A stretch of 64,000 nt of DNA, from contig NC_009420.2 of the NCBI RefSeq assembly GCF_000002875.2, forward strand, positions 432,001 to 496,000. The letters run 5' to 3'. Position numbers and translations under genes: made by a program. The stretch comes from Leishmania infantum JPCM5. Its lineage: Eukaryota; Euglenozoa; Kinetoplastea; Trypanosomatida; Trypanosomatidae. Position 1 is the stretch's first letter, and each line of letters opens with the position of its first letter. The notes below the pieces were generated by a model, which ran no database searches, had not been told where the DNA came from, and saw only the letters and a list, made by a program, of their open reading frames with translations. Positions 31,891 through 42,699 of the stretch are shown here, in pieces.

Positions 31891-32822
31891 GATGGAAGAA
31901 GCACGCCCTTGTGCCGCACCGGCGTGGAGACGCATTGTGCAGGCTGAAGGCGTTTGCCTCTCATACGATCGACGCTTCGAGTACCTTTGGGCTCCCTGCG
32001 TCGCACGTGTACAGAGCGGCCCGACCCCCCCCTCGCGTCCGTCTTGTACGCGGCACTGACTGGGCACGTATACGACGTTGTGAAAACGCCCCGATCGTTT
32101 CGTTTTGCTTTTTTTTGCTTTCCTCTATGATCATCATTTCACCGCCCAAATCCCTACACAAAGCATGCGCATCCACGCATCCACCATGGCAGGAGTTGTC
32201 GCTGGGGGTTTTCTCAGCGAGGACGTCATCTCCGTATTTGCCCGTACCGTCTCGCGTTTCTTTCGTCCGAGTTCTCGGACGGCGCGAATCTGCCTCCACG
32301 TGCCACTGACTATCCGCCGCTAAGTTTGCTTGTGTGGTTGACTTTCAACAGCGAGCGGCGACAGTTGGTGTGGCAGGCGCGGCGGAAAAGCAGACGCGGA
32401 TATCAACACTATGGATGCTGAGTCGTTGCCAGCTCCATGGGCGGCAGCATTACGTTTCGCAGCCTGCCATCCAGAAGAGCGTCCCTCCCCCAACCAGGTA
32501 TCGCGCTGTAAATGTGTGTATGCTCCGCGCGACCTCAGAGGACTGTAGCGCGAGCGGCCCTATCACCCACCGCACATGGGCTGCTCTGCGCCTCTGCGTT
32601 TTATGTGCGTTTCCACTCTCCGCTTCACTGCATCACCGACACGCCCCTCACCCCCTTCCCTCACGCACACAAACACACACCACGGCAACGTCCTACACAA
32701 TGCGCGCCTCCCGCGCGACTCCACAGTAAACTAGGTTTCTCAAGCTCGAAGTCAATCCACCACTATCTCATACTATACACACCCCATATCCTCTACCCCT
32801 TTGACCATTCAAAACATCCGCC
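31891..32822 (+). other. Intercistronic region, no gene seen
   Basis: The 930 bp between RPS9 and aldolase contain mixed sequence to about 32530 and a C-rich pyrimidine stretch at 32580-32700 that probably guides trans-splicing of the aldolase mRNA. Several AGs follow before the ATG (for example 32726-32727), so the exact acceptor is unclear. Confidence 0.55.
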
Positions 32823-33938
32823 ATGTCGCGTGTAACGATCTTTCAGAGCCAGCTGCCGGCGTGCAACCGCCTCAAGACGCCGTACGAGTCGGAGCTGATT
32901 GCGACGGTCAAGAAGCTGACGACACCGGGCAAGGGCCTCCTGGCGGCGGATGAGTCGATCGGCTCGTGCACGAAGCGGTTCGAGCCGATTGGGCTGAGCA
33001 ACACGGAGGAGCACCGCCGGCAGTACCGCGCGCTGATGCTGGAGGCGGAGGGCTTCGAGCAGTACATCAGCGGCGTCATCCTGCACGAAGAGACGGTTGG
33101 CCAGAAAGCGAGCAACGGGCAGACGTTCCCAGAGTACCTGACGGCGCGCGGTGTTGTGCCTGGGATCAAGACGGACATGGGACTGTGTCCGCTGCTCGAG
33201 GGCGCAGAAGGGGAACAGATGACGGAGGGCCTGGACGGCTACGTGAAGCGCGCGTCTGCCTACTACAAGAAGGGATGCCGCTTCTGCAAGTGGCGCAACG
33301 TGTACAAGATCCAAAACGGAACGGTGTCGGAGTCCGCAGTGCGCTTCAACGCGGAGACGCTCGCGCGCTACGCGATCCTGTCGCAGATAAGCGGGCTTGT
33401 GCCGATCGTGGAACCGGAAGTGATGATCGACGGCAAGCACGATATCGACACCTGCCAGCGCGTTTCAGAGCACGTGTGGCGCGAGGTGGTGGCGGCGCTG
33501 CAGCGCCACGGCGTTATTTGGGAGGGTTGCCTGCTGAAGCCGAACATGGTGGTTCCCGGCGCCGAGTCCGGCCAGACGGCGGCACCGGCACAGGTGGCGC
33601 ACTACACGGTGATGACGCTTGCGCGCACGATGCCGGCGATGCTACCTGGCGTGATGTTCCTGTCCGGTGGGCTGAGCGAGGTCCAGGCGAGCGAGTACCT
33701 GAACGCGATTAACAACAGCCCGCTGCCACGGCCGTATTTCCTGAGTTTCTCGTACGCGCGCGCGCTTCAATCTTCTGCGTTGAAGGCGTGGGGTGGAAAG
33801 GACTCCGGCGTCGCTGCCGGACGCCGCGCTTTCTTGCACCGCGCGCGCATGAACTCGATGGCGCAGCTTGGCAAGTACAAGCGCGCCGACGACGACGCCT
33901 CCTCCTCGTCCCTGTACGTCAAAGGCAACACCTATTAA
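32823..33938 (+). CDS. ALD: Fructose-1,6-bisphosphate aldolase, class I, glycosomal
   Basis: Predicted 371-aa class I aldolase, which cleaves fructose-1,6-bisphosphate into dihydroxyacetone phosphate and glyceraldehyde-3-phosphate. Visible family features are KGLLAADES near the N-terminus, [19 protein letters not shown], and the Schiff-base lysine in LLKPNMV (K239). The conserved C-terminal tyrosine is present (KGNTY). Residues 3-11 (RVTIFQSQL) fit the PTS2 consensus R-[LVI]-x5-[HQ]-L, so the enzyme should be imported into glycosomes, where trypanosomatids keep upper glycolysis. The short sequence before the ATG lacks a closer in-frame start. Codon use is strongly GC-biased, as for a highly expressed gene. 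Confidence 0.98.
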   Translation: MSRVTIFQSQLPACNRLKTPYESELIATVKKLTTPGKGLLAADESIGSCTKRFEPIGLSNTEEHRRQYRALMLEAEGFEQYISGVILHEETVGQKASNGQTFPEYLTARGVVPGIKTDMGLCPLLEGAEGEQMTEGLDGYVKRASAYYKKGCRFCKWRNVYKIQNGTVSESAVRFNAETLARYAILSQISGLVPIVEPEVMIDGKHDIDTCQRVSEHVWREVVAALQRHGVIWEGCLLKPNMVVPGAESGQTAAPAQVAHYTVMTLARTMPAMLPGVMFLSGGLSEVQASEYLNAINNSPLPRPYFLSFSYARALQSSALKAWGGKDSGVAAGRRAFLHRARMNSMAQLGKYKRADDDASSSSLYVKGNTY

Positions 33939-35165
33939 AACCCTTTTGCGCGTCATGGTCGAGATGACTGGCATGGCTGCGCGTCTCTCTTGTGTGAATC
34001 GAGGGCATTGAAAAGAGGGCTCTCTCGTTTCCTTTTTCCCTTGCAAGCGCATCCCATGCAGTGCCATTTTCGTGTTGACGGAGGCTCTCTCAGGCGGCTG
34101 CCGCGACTTTCGAGTTCGGATGTAAAGGGCTCAAACGTGCCTCTCCTCATCTCACGCAATGACGACAGCCTGTCGGCTATCGACTGAGTGGGAGGATGCG
34201 GGCGCGCGCGCCGTAACTTCTCTTTATCTTTGTGGGCATTCCAAAGTACGCTGCACGATTGCCATGGAGAGCGTAGTGCCCTACTCGGCATTCATCTCGC
34301 CATTCTCCTGCCCTCCCTCCCTTCACAAACATGAAAAGAGAAGTAATGCGTATGCAACAGAAGCTAAGCGCACAACGTGTATGAAAGACTCGTGTCCCGC
34401 ATGCATGCATATATATATATATATGTACACATATACGCACATGGGGACGCACTGATCGCTCCTGACATGGGTGACGAGGCACTTCATCTGCACACTACTG
34501 AGTAGGTTGCATCGTCTCCTGTCAAGCAGCATCTATGGAGATATTATCTCTCCCGTCCCTCCGTGCATACACATACACATCTATCTATATCGACATCATA
34601 TATATATATATATGTGCGCGTTACTGGTGGCATCGCTGCGTGTGCACAGGGCCTCTTTGCTGGTTCTCCTTTTTTTCTTTTCCCTTCTTCCTTTTCTTTT
34701 TTTTTTCTACAGTTCATTGTGGCGATGTATCCCGTCGTACATCCAGGCAGGCACGCGCGTGCACACACGCACATGCACACACAAGGAAAAGAAAAGAAAC
34801 GAAGTTGGGCTTTTCGTCCATCTATTTGAGTGTGTACCCTCAAAAGCAAAAAAACGAAACACAACAACAAAGGAACTGAAGAAAGAAAGAAGGAAAGAAG
34901 AGAGTTGCTGGAAGAATGATGCTTCGACAATATTAAAAAAAAAAGAACATTCTGTTTTGCGTGTGTGTGTGTGCGTTCTCGAACATTATACCACGAACAG
35001 CTCAACAAGTGTACGCATAATGAACTGCAGCTCGTCTAGCTCTCTTGCACCATGCTTGAATCCACGCCGTCCGGAACGAGCCGTCCGGCCCGGAAATGAA
35101 GCCGTGCATCTAGCCGACCTCTTTATGTGATTCCTCGTCCCTTCTTCGCACACACGCTGCGCCAT

Positions 35166-35536
35166 CGGCGCCAGACGGAGGCGCGGTGTGGACTGCATGC
35201 CTCGCGCCAAAGCGGCCCGCGTCCGGGGTGACATGCTCGAGGGCGGACGCCGCGGGTGCTCCACGTGCATGCCGGATGCGCGCAGGGAGGAAGGCCACCA
35301 GCCCCCGGCCAGGCCCCTCCGAGACCCTGCACATCCTGCCTGTGTGCCATGCTTCTCCGTCTCAGTCGCCTCCACCCGCGGCATGCCATCACGTGGTGCG
35401 GTGACGCTTCACATGGGAGGCTCTGGAGGACTCGGCGGTGCACGTCGGGAGTGCTCTCATCCCGCTTCCGGCATCTCTGCCCCGTGAAAGCCCACCCCGG
35501 TCGGATCGAGGAGAGATGCCGCGTTTCTCGTACACA
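35166..35536 (-). repeat. Repeat B, copy 2 (about 371 bp, inverted)
   Basis: This is the reverse complement of 2025-2396 with only scattered differences. Examples are GAGAAACGCGG here versus GAGACACGCGG in copy 1, and GGGGTGACATGC versus the GGGGTGGCATGC implied by copy 1. Flanks differ on both sides. It lies about 1.2 kb downstream of the aldolase stop, antisense to transcription. SIDER-like classification is inference. Confidence 0.7.
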
Positions 35537-37640
35537 TGCACATCGGCGCTGTCCCGTATGCATCTCTTCGCACCTTTTCGCTTCATCACTCGTGCTCCTT
35601 ATTCCCCTGGATGTTTTCCTTGGATGTGATGCCCGATGCCCCAGCTGTGCATGACAGTCCCCGTGCACAGCACTCACATGTCTGCGTCCTGAGGCCTGTT
35701 TCAGGACGACGCTGTTGTTGTCTGCGTGACCCGCTAGCTGCATCCTCCAGTTCCAGGGATGCCATGAATGATGTCTGAAGGGGTTGCCGGCTTGTGCTGC
35801 AACAGGTGGGGGCGCTGGTATGCGTCTGTGGTGGCAGTGGGCATTCCACCCTCTGCTGCACCCGCACGCCTCTCATTAGGAGTGGGTGTGTGTCAAGCAG
35901 AAAGGGACCCGCGGATAGGCATGCGCGTGCGCACAGAGAGCTCGCAGCTTGTCGTGCTGAGGGAGACACAGAGGGGCATCCATAGACACCCGACGGGGAA
36001 GCCCCTGCAGCTCGGGTGGGACGTGCGTAAGCAGGTCAGCTTGCGCAGCGGAGAGCTGCTGCTGGTCGCTGTGCCGCGCACCGGCGAGTGCGTGCCTTGT
36101 TTCGGGGGACGCTCACCCCGCTGCCTGGCGTGCTCGAGCGTCCAGCACGCCACCTTTCAGAGGACGAATCTTAGTTTGGCCTGCATGACATCCTTGCCCG
36201 CGGAGGATGTGGGGAGTGTGGCGTGATGAACACAGATGACGTGGTGCCGTGCCGGCGTACGGTTGCGCTGCAAGCCCAGGGGCCCACCACCATGATGGGG
36301 CGAAGAGGGCCCAGGAGGGATGGTTCGGCGGCTCCGCATGCACGCCTGGCCATCTTCGATTTGTTCTTGTGGGCGGGGCGATGGCGTGGGAGATCCATGA
36401 TGCGGCGAGTGTGCTGCGGGCCGCGGTTGGGCCTCTGAGGCGCCGTGATGTGCACAGCCGAGGATGCCGGCGTAGGGCCGACAAACGCCGCGGCTGTCTC
36501 TGTGTACCTTGCTGGCGCTGCTGGAGCCTGTCTCGCAGAACGGTCGCGTAGTCGTCGCGAGGCTATTCGCTGGAGGGGCTTTCGCGACGGGTGGTGGTCG
36601 GCGTGACAGGGCGGGCGGAGTGAGAGTGCAGCAGGACTGCATTCATCTCTCGAGGCTGGATGTATGATGAGCATGACCGAGAGAGGGCGGCACGCAGGGC
36701 AGCGTCGCAAGAGCTGCTTCCAATCGCGTCAGCTCTGGCGTGCAGAGCGCTGCGTAGGCGGCGTCACCAGAGGGGCCCGCCTTCGTGGGTGTGTTGTTGG
36801 CCGCCGTCGCGTATCTTGCCGTGGCCTTGCGGGACACCTCGGTGTGCGTCTGCGTGACGGCGTCGGCGGTGTGCCGTGCGGTGGTGTGGTTATGGCTTGC
36901 ACACGTCAGGTGCTCATCATTGGGCCAATCGTGTGGGGTGGCCCCCTCCCTGGCCGGCTGGGTCTTCATCTCGTGTCGGACACCGGGCCGCGCGAGCCGG
37001 CCCCCGCCCCGATGGCGTGTGGGCTGCGTGCGATATTGCCTGGTGTGTGGAGATCCTCCTATGCCGCGAGGTGACTGTTAGGTGTGCAGCCCGAGGTGGT
37101 GTGTATGCGCCCCGCAGGGACGTGACAGCACAGCCGCAGCGCCGCTGCTGCGCCGTTGTCGTTGAGAAGAGGGGGAGCGCGTACAGTTGTGCCCGTGTCG
37201 TCCTCTGTGAGCACGGGGACGCCAGCGGCGTGCCTCCTCTCTCTTGCTGCGCCGGGGTGCTGGAAGGCTGGTACGCCTGGTGCCCTGTGGGGCCTGTAGG
37301 GCCTGTGGGAGTGAACTGCGCGTGTTGCACAATGCAGACCCCTGTATCGACGCTTCGTGACGGGGGCGGGCCAGCCAACAGTGGTGCGCTTCGTTGCGCG
37401 CACTGGCAGTTGCGCTGCGTCTGGCGCTGGCGGGGCCACGGGCTGCTTCCTGCATCAGCGCCTCGCTGCCAAATCAGAAAGCAGGAGTTGGGGGCCGTGT
37501 ACTCGTTGCATCGCCGGCACGACTCGCCGTGAGCTGGTACGAGCTTCATGGTTGATCGCAGTTCTCGTCAACGAGCCCGCCCAGCGCTGTCTAGCGATAC
37601 GAAGAGTGGGTACTAGACCGTGAGGTAGCACAGTGCGGTG
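35537..37640. other. GC-rich gene-free block, candidate degenerate retroelement
   Basis: A 2.1-kb block directly follows repeat B. It lacks the microsatellites, pyrimidine tracts and homopolymers that mark other intercistronic regions here. It has many moderate open frames on both strands with Arg/Pro/Ala-biased translations but none that is long or conserved-looking. Minus-strand frames near 37,530 give SCRRC and Arg-rich text that could be the remains of a zinc-knuckle end, but I could not find a reverse-transcriptase YADD or an RNase H motif. A degenerate ingi/L1Tc-related element (DIRE) is the best guess; a decayed gene or a subtelomere-like insert are alternatives. Confidence 0.35.
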
Positions 37641-38294
37641 GCCGGGCATCACCAGGGCAAAAGCGAAGTGGTGCTGAAATAACGTGAAGCGTATTTTCCT
37701 TCCGTAAAGAACAGATTACTATCGCGACGACTGCAAGCGTTGCCGGGTGGAGTCGTGCAATGGAGGTTTTCAAGCTTTGGGGATAGTGTATAGCATGAGC
37801 TGCCAGCCCTCTGTAGACATGCTCGCGATTAAGCGTCATGCTGCCGGCACTCACGTGGCCGTCAAGCGAACGGAGTTGCGTTCACGACGGTGGCAAGCCT
37901 TTGCGCGGTAACCTCAAAGCAAGACGGAACCAATCTCAGTCGCTCAGCCGCTTCCTTTGCCGATGGCAAAGGGAAAGGATTTATGTCGTCGTTTTCATTC
38001 TGGTTGACGATCCGCCGTTGCCGCAGCGTTCGCCCCCCCCCCCCGCTCTCCTTTCTCCTGCCGGAGATGCGAAGACTTCTGTTGGGGCTCACGTCAACCG
38101 ATAATGTTTTTTTTTAATTGTCTTTCTCATATGGCTCTCGTCTCAGTAATGGTCTCCCACGTATTCCTTCACACCCTTTTCGCTCGTGCCTCGCCGGGTA
38201 CCCGCCAGAAGACGTTTCGCAACGTGCTACAAACCTGCTTGTTCACCCTTCTGTTGTCACTGTACGAGGGATCTCATCGGCTGTGATCGGCATC

Positions 38295-38876
38295 ATGATC
38301 GAAAACTACGATACGATTACCGCAGGAAAGCGACTTACGCCGGAGGATTTAGACCAACACATTAAGCGGCTAACAGCGCCACGGCGTGAGGTGGAACTGC
38401 GTGACCCGTTCGAGGTGTGTCCGACGAAGCGAATCTCGCCGGAGGCGCTGTCGAGGATGACGGACCGTCTCTATACCCAGAGCCTCCAACACAAACAAGA
38501 GCGTCTTGCGGCGGCAGAGCAGGCCGCTTACGGTGCGCACACGCGCGGCACCTTACTCAGATCCGCACCACTTTCACCACAGGACCAGGAGACATCCGTG
38601 AGGCGATTGTTCAACGATGCACTCGAACGGAAGCAGACGAACATGGAGCAGCTCCGCCGACAACACCAATACCACCGCCCCACCAACGAGACAAAGGTCC
38701 CGCTAAACATGTTCGTGCAACATATGTACTACGACCGCCTGGAGGCCAAGAAGAAGACGGAGAAACGCCTTTACGACACGTACCTGGCACCGACAGAAAT
38801 TCACACCGGCACCATTTCTCGCGAGAAAGCCGACGAGGCATCGAATCGCCTGTGCACCACGAAGGCGGGGGCGTAG
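38295..38876 (+). CDS. Small protein with repeated PE-x(6)-RL motif
   Basis: Predicted 193-aa charged protein that I do not recognise. It carries a loosely repeated unit of about 40 residues: LTPEDLDQHIKRLTAPRREVE, ISPEALSRMTDRLYTQSLQHKQERL, LSPQDQETSVRRLFNDALERKQTNMEQL, a degenerate unit around NMFVQHMYYDRLEAKKKTEKRLYDTYL, and a final ISREKADEASNRL. Each unit begins with a hydrophobic-Ser/Thr-Pro pair and continues as an amphipathic helix rich in Arg, Lys and Gln. This looks like an elongated helical structural protein, possibly cytoskeletal, but that is inference. The longer TTG-opened frame was rejected; ATG 38295 is the first. Confidence 0.75.
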   Translation: MIENYDTITAGKRLTPEDLDQHIKRLTAPRREVELRDPFEVCPTKRISPEALSRMTDRLYTQSLQHKQERLAAAEQAAYGAHTRGTLLRSAPLSPQDQETSVRRLFNDALERKQTNMEQLRRQHQYHRPTNETKVPLNMFVQHMYYDRLEAKKKTEKRLYDTYLAPTEIHTGTISREKADEASNRLCTTKAGA

Positions 38877-39552
38877 TTGTCGCGCGGCAAGTCGGTGCTC
38901 GTGTAGCCTTTTATTTTTTTCTTTTCGTCGTATGTACACTATGTACGAAGTGTCTTCTCCGTACCCTCTCCCCAACGCTGCAGCTCGTATCCTCCATTCT
39001 GATCGTGTGCGCTTGTGAGTGATACCCGTTTGTGGCTGTCCAGCGAGCAAACATAGCATCGACGCGACGGCGGCACTACCGTGTTCTTTGTTTTTCCTCT
39101 TCCTGAGGCCCTTTCTGCCAAAAGGAACCGTGACGCACAGAAGAGATGTCTCGCGCTCGGTCTTTGCGGCGGCGTACTGACCTCCCTCTGCTCCTCATGC
39201 ACACAGGCGATTCGTGAGCCATGCCTCGTTCACGGACGCATCTTTCTTCCCTTGCGCACTTTATCTTCATATCCTTCCCCCCGCCCCCTGCTCTATCGCC
39301 GGCGCGTGGGGTGTATATATACATGCATGCATATATATATATATATACACATAAATATGTATGTATGTTATCTTTCACACCGCTGCCACGCATTATTGGC
39401 TCCGGAGCCGGCACACACGACGTCATTTAAAGCGGAGAGGCCCTTCCCATCCTACTCCTTTTGTGTTTCCCTTTTTGTTTCTGCCAACAGCGTACTGTGA
39501 GTGCAATCACCCCCGCCCCTCACCCACCAGGGCCGACCACCCCGTGTTTGAC
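38877..39552 (+). other. Intercistronic region with TA tract
   Basis: Contains a TA microsatellite at 39331-39347 and a strong pyrimidine tract at 39441-39488 before the Gemin2-like gene. No separate gene is seen. Confidence 0.55.
39441..39490 (+). promoter_or_regulatory. Pyrimidine tract and likely spliced-leader acceptor
   Basis: A long C/T run (CCCTTTTTGTTTCTGCC near its end) leads to AACAG with AG at 39489-39490, 62 nt before the ATG at 39553. It argues against the upstream in-frame ATG at 39361. Confidence 0.65.
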
Positions 39553-41187
39553 ATGGCCGACGCCGCGGCGTACCTCAAGCTTGGTAAAAAGATCCAGTCT
39601 AGTCGATTCGGAAGGGCCGGCGTGGCTCGAGAGGAAGCAACCGTCATCAAAAACGACGGATGTGCGGCAGCTGCTAGCGACGGTGGCACTCCTGGCATAG
39701 ATGTCACCTCCAACAGTACCACAAGTGGTTTGGTTGTGGTGCAAGTGAATGACGCGCAGCGTGAGGTACAGCAACTGCCAATGAAAAAGAAAAGGGTGGC
39801 GAAGCGATCACGCAGCGGCAGTGACGAAAAGGACCGACCTGCAGCGCCACCGGCGAAGTCGAACTCGATGGTGAATGCTACACCCGCGACAAGCACAGGC
39901 CAGCCCCCCTCGGAGGACTTATCCACCAGAGGCGTAGTCTTCGAAGATGGGTTAAATTTGACAAATGTGGCGTCGCCCACGGCGCCGGTTCCGCCGGTAG
40001 AAGGGGTGGCTCAGCGGATCAATCTCATGGCGAAGTGGTTCCCTGCGTCCTTGCAAGAGCGCAAACTTGACGCAGCGGTGGCACCCTCCATGATGTTTGT
40101 GGAGGCGACTGTCGACCGCGTGAACAAAATGCGTGAATATGTCCTTATCCTCCGTTACGGCATCGAGGATGTGGAGGCACTCTTGGAAGAATCGCGGCAA
40201 ACCCAGTCGAATGTGTGGGGAAAGGAGTCGGCAGACGGCAATTCGACTCATCAGAGGCCGCGGCGAGAATACTGGGACCTGTCGAGTAGCGAGGTTCGTG
40301 AGCTAGTGCGCTCGGTTGGTCTCCCGACTTTCGCGCAGGCGCTGGCTGAGTTTTCGGATGCGGTATTCGGCTCGCACTGGTCAGCTGCAGCGGCTGTCTA
40401 CCGCCTCTTATCTCGGCGTCGTCGTGTTTGTGCGCCGATGGACTACAACATCAAGGCCTGGCATGAGTATCTCAATACTCACGGGCCAGAAGGCGGGCGC
40501 CCGCCACGGCTTTCGGATGTCCTGTGGCTGAGTGCCGCTAGTGCCTCGGCGATGTTCACCGCCACGGCAAGCCGGCTGCTGCGCGGTGCGCGCTGCTGCG
40601 CGGAACAGATCAGCGTGTCGGATGCTTCGCTGGACGACAGAGCGTCATGCACAGCGTCTGAGGGCGACTCGGGGCCCTCAGATCGACCGAGGTTCTTTGA
40701 CAACACCGAGACTGCGGCTGAAGAGAACGAGCCGGTGTCGACGCGCGTCTGGCTGATGTCCGCGCCTGTTATTTTTCCGCCGACGCTTAGTCATGAGCAG
40801 CGGGCTGTGCTCTCTTTTCTGCGCTTTCTCATGCCGACCTCTCACTCGTTGCGCGAGCGTACGACCTCGGTGGGCTACGGCGTGTGGCTCTTCGCGGCTT
40901 TCAGCGCACTCGACATCCCGCTAGACCCTGACACAGACCGCCTGGCGCATGACCTATTCCGCACCTGCTGCCGACATCTTCGCACACTCGCAGCCTGGCA
41001 GGGTGTGTCCGGCAGCACCCGCGACTTGCTGCTGAGCAAGCTCCATCCTCGCAGGCCCGACGCGGCTCCACCTTTGTATACCTCCCTCGACGACATTCGC
41101 AGAGAGGATGTGCTCGCGCTGTACACGATCGTCGTCGTTCTTGCCCGCTTCTTCCGTCAAAACCAGGACCATTTCATGCCTTTGTGA
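39553..41187 (+). CDS. Gemin2/SIP1-like protein (SMN complex)
   Basis: Predicted 544-aa protein. The N-terminal 130 residues are charged and low complexity. The middle contains LMAKWFPASLQERKLDAAVAPSMMFVEATVDRVNKM (about 158-193), a possible equivalent of the Gemin2 N-terminal core. The C-terminal part matches the Gemin2 helical domain pattern: LSHEQRAVLSFLRFL, GVWLFAAFSALDIPLDPDTDRLAHDLFRTCCRHLR, and LALYTIVVVLARFFRQND-type ending (here RQNQD). Gemin2 partners with SMN in loading Sm proteins onto spliceosomal snRNAs, and a trypanosome SMN-Gemin2 pair has been described. The protein is about twice the length of human Gemin2 because of inserts. ATG 39361 is in frame but upstream of the acceptor. 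Confidence 0.75.
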   Translation: MADAAAYLKLGKKIQSSRFGRAGVAREEATVIKNDGCAAAASDGGTPGIDVTSNSTTSGLVVVQVNDAQREVQQLPMKKKRVAKRSRSGSDEKDRPAAPPAKSNSMVNATPATSTGQPPSEDLSTRGVVFEDGLNLTNVASPTAPVPPVEGVAQRINLMAKWFPASLQERKLDAAVAPSMMFVEATVDRVNKMREYVLILRYGIEDVEALLEESRQTQSNVWGKESADGNSTHQRPRREYWDLSSSEVRELVRSVGLPTFAQALAEFSDAVFGSHWSAAAAVYRLLSRRRRVCAPMDYNIKAWHEYLNTHGPEGGRPPRLSDVLWLSAASASAMFTATASRLLRGARCCAEQISVSDASLDDRASCTASEGDSGPSDRPRFFDNTETAAEENEPVSTRVWLMSAPVIFPPTLSHEQRAVLSFLRFLMPTSHSLRERTTSVGYGVWLFAAFSALDIPLDPDTDRLAHDLFRTCCRHLRTLAAWQGVSGSTRDLLLSKLHPRRPDAAPPLYTSLDDIRREDVLALYTIVVVLARFFRQNQDHFMPL

Positions 41188-41516
41188 GTGTTTCCACAAC
41201 GCCGCTGGCAGAGTACGATTCACGCGCATTCCTTGCAGTGCGCCACTTTGTTAGCCTGCATCCGTATATCTGTGCGCTTGTGGGAGTGTGGCGGGAGTGG
41301 CCTGTGTGTGCGTGTGTGCGTACGTTGGCAATGGACATGATCATAGGCCCCCCTCCCTTGAGCCAGCTTCCAGTATAAGCTCGCTAAAAGGGATAAAGAA
41401 AAGACAGCGGACTCGCCTGCCGTCATGGGCGGCCACAAAGTGATCCGATCCTCCATCATCTGAATCTTGTCAGGAGGCCTGTTTTTTCTTGTCGTTGTCC
41501 CAGCGCTTTTGCTGAC

Positions 41517-41918
41517 CTCTGATAGCCAGTTCAGGAGGGGGAGGGGCGCCGCGTCGCGGCACCAGGACCCAGCCACCCACGCACAGTGTGTGTGGGGACG
41601 CCAAGCACCTACGGCGTCAGGTGGGGGTGGGCCATCAGAGCGATTTGCCGCTGCCGGCGTCGGCGGGGAGACACGCCTGTGCCACCCGTATGACGCGGCA
41701 GAGCGTCCGTGCAGCTCGAACGCACCTCACACCCGGCTCTCGGTCTCCACTGGTGGTGGTGGTGGTGGTGGGAGGGGGTGGGGGGCCTCTGCGCCACTCC
41801 GGGGGAGCGGAGTTGGTGAGAAGAGTTTGGGGCACAGGCCGTGCTCGGGTGACTGAGTCGGCGCCTTGCGGCAACGCGTGCCTGCCGCTGCTTCGCACCG
41901 GGCTGATGGGAGCCTCTG
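41517..41918 (+). repeat. Repeat A, copy 3 (402 bp, SIDER-like)
   Basis: Same ends and length as copies 1 and 2. I see only the CGTCGCGG variant (also present in copy 4) separating it from copy 2. It lies in the probable 3'UTR of the Gemin2-like gene. Confidence 0.85.
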
Positions 41919-42556
41919 AACGATTGGGAGAAAATGGAATTGAACTCTTGCTGAGTGGCAGAGGAGACGCTGTGGCACTTGATAAAAAAAATCGGTTTGT
42001 GTCTAACAGAAGCCACTGCACACGAATTCAAGGCGTGCTTGCACATTTCTTAAAGGTGCGCATGATAGGCTATCCGAGGTACTCCTCATGGGATTGCTCT
42101 TGTCGCTCTTCTGCCCACTCCTCTTACTCCTCACATCCCTCGAACACGATTCCGTCTCTGTTTTTCATCTTGGCCTCTCAATTCTTTTGTATGAATGCCT
42201 TTTGGGCCGCCTCCTTCCTGTATGGCAATTCGAGGCGGGAGACGACGACGCGCACTTTGGGTGCATTTTAGTTTTATGTGTCGTTTGCATACGTGTGGGC
42301 GTGTGTGTGTGAGAGTCATTGATGGCATTCCGTGTGTTCTAGCGGCATAGAATCATCTCTCGTTTCTTTTTCTTCACCTCCGCATACACACACACACACA
42401 CACACGCACAAGCATACGTATACGTACGCATACATACGCACCGGGGCACTCGGTGGGTTCCGACAGCGTTTTGACGAGCTGGTGAAGCTTATCACCTCTT
42501 TTATGGGGTGAGGTGTGGGGGTTAATTTATGAATATTGAGCGCATAGACGACACCA

Positions 42557-42602
42557 CATTTCTCACTCCGCTCCCTCTTTCTTTCCCAACACTAACCACA
42601 AG
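42557..42602 (+). promoter_or_regulatory. Pyrimidine tract and likely spliced-leader acceptor
   Basis: A C/T-rich run (CTCCCTCTTTCTTTCCC) is followed by ACTAACCACAAG with AG at 42601-42602, 97 nt before the ATG at 42700. It favours 42700 over the ATG at 42529. Confidence 0.55.
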
Positions 42603-42699
42603 CACCACGAAAGCCAACACCCTGTCTAACGAGCCTTCCCGCGCTACCGTTGATATCGGAGACCACGCACGCCGACTCTCACACAGAGGAATCACTGCC

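Larger units (their letters stand above)
33939..38294 (+). other. 4.3-kb gap with microsatellites, repeat B and a GC-rich block
   Basis: From 33939 to about 35100 there is ordinary intercistronic sequence with two TA tracts (34409-34424 and 34598-34613), T-rich runs at 34670-34705 and A-rich runs at 34780-34945. Repeat B in reverse orientation follows (35166-35536), then a GC-rich block to about 37640 (listed separately). The final 650 bp before the next ATG include a C run at 38031-38043 and a T run at 38107-38116. No intact gene is supported anywhere in the gap. Confidence 0.6.
41188..42699 (+). other. Intercistronic region with 402-bp repeat A
   Basis: This 1.5-kb gap has repeat-A copy 3 (41517-41918) 330 nt after the Gemin2-like stop, a CA microsatellite (about 42385-42406) and a pyrimidine tract at 42557-42600. 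An in-frame ATG at 42529 lies upstream of the acceptor. No other gene is seen. Confidence 0.6.

Noticed and set aside
34471..35130. Open frame of about 220 codons after aldolase
   Set aside because: It translates microsatellites and A-rich untranslated sequence, and starts without an ATG in good context.
35768..36226. Possible 152-aa protein gene in the GC-rich block
   Set aside because: It starts inside probable repeat sequence, shows no conserved motif and other frames of similar length overlap it on both strands.
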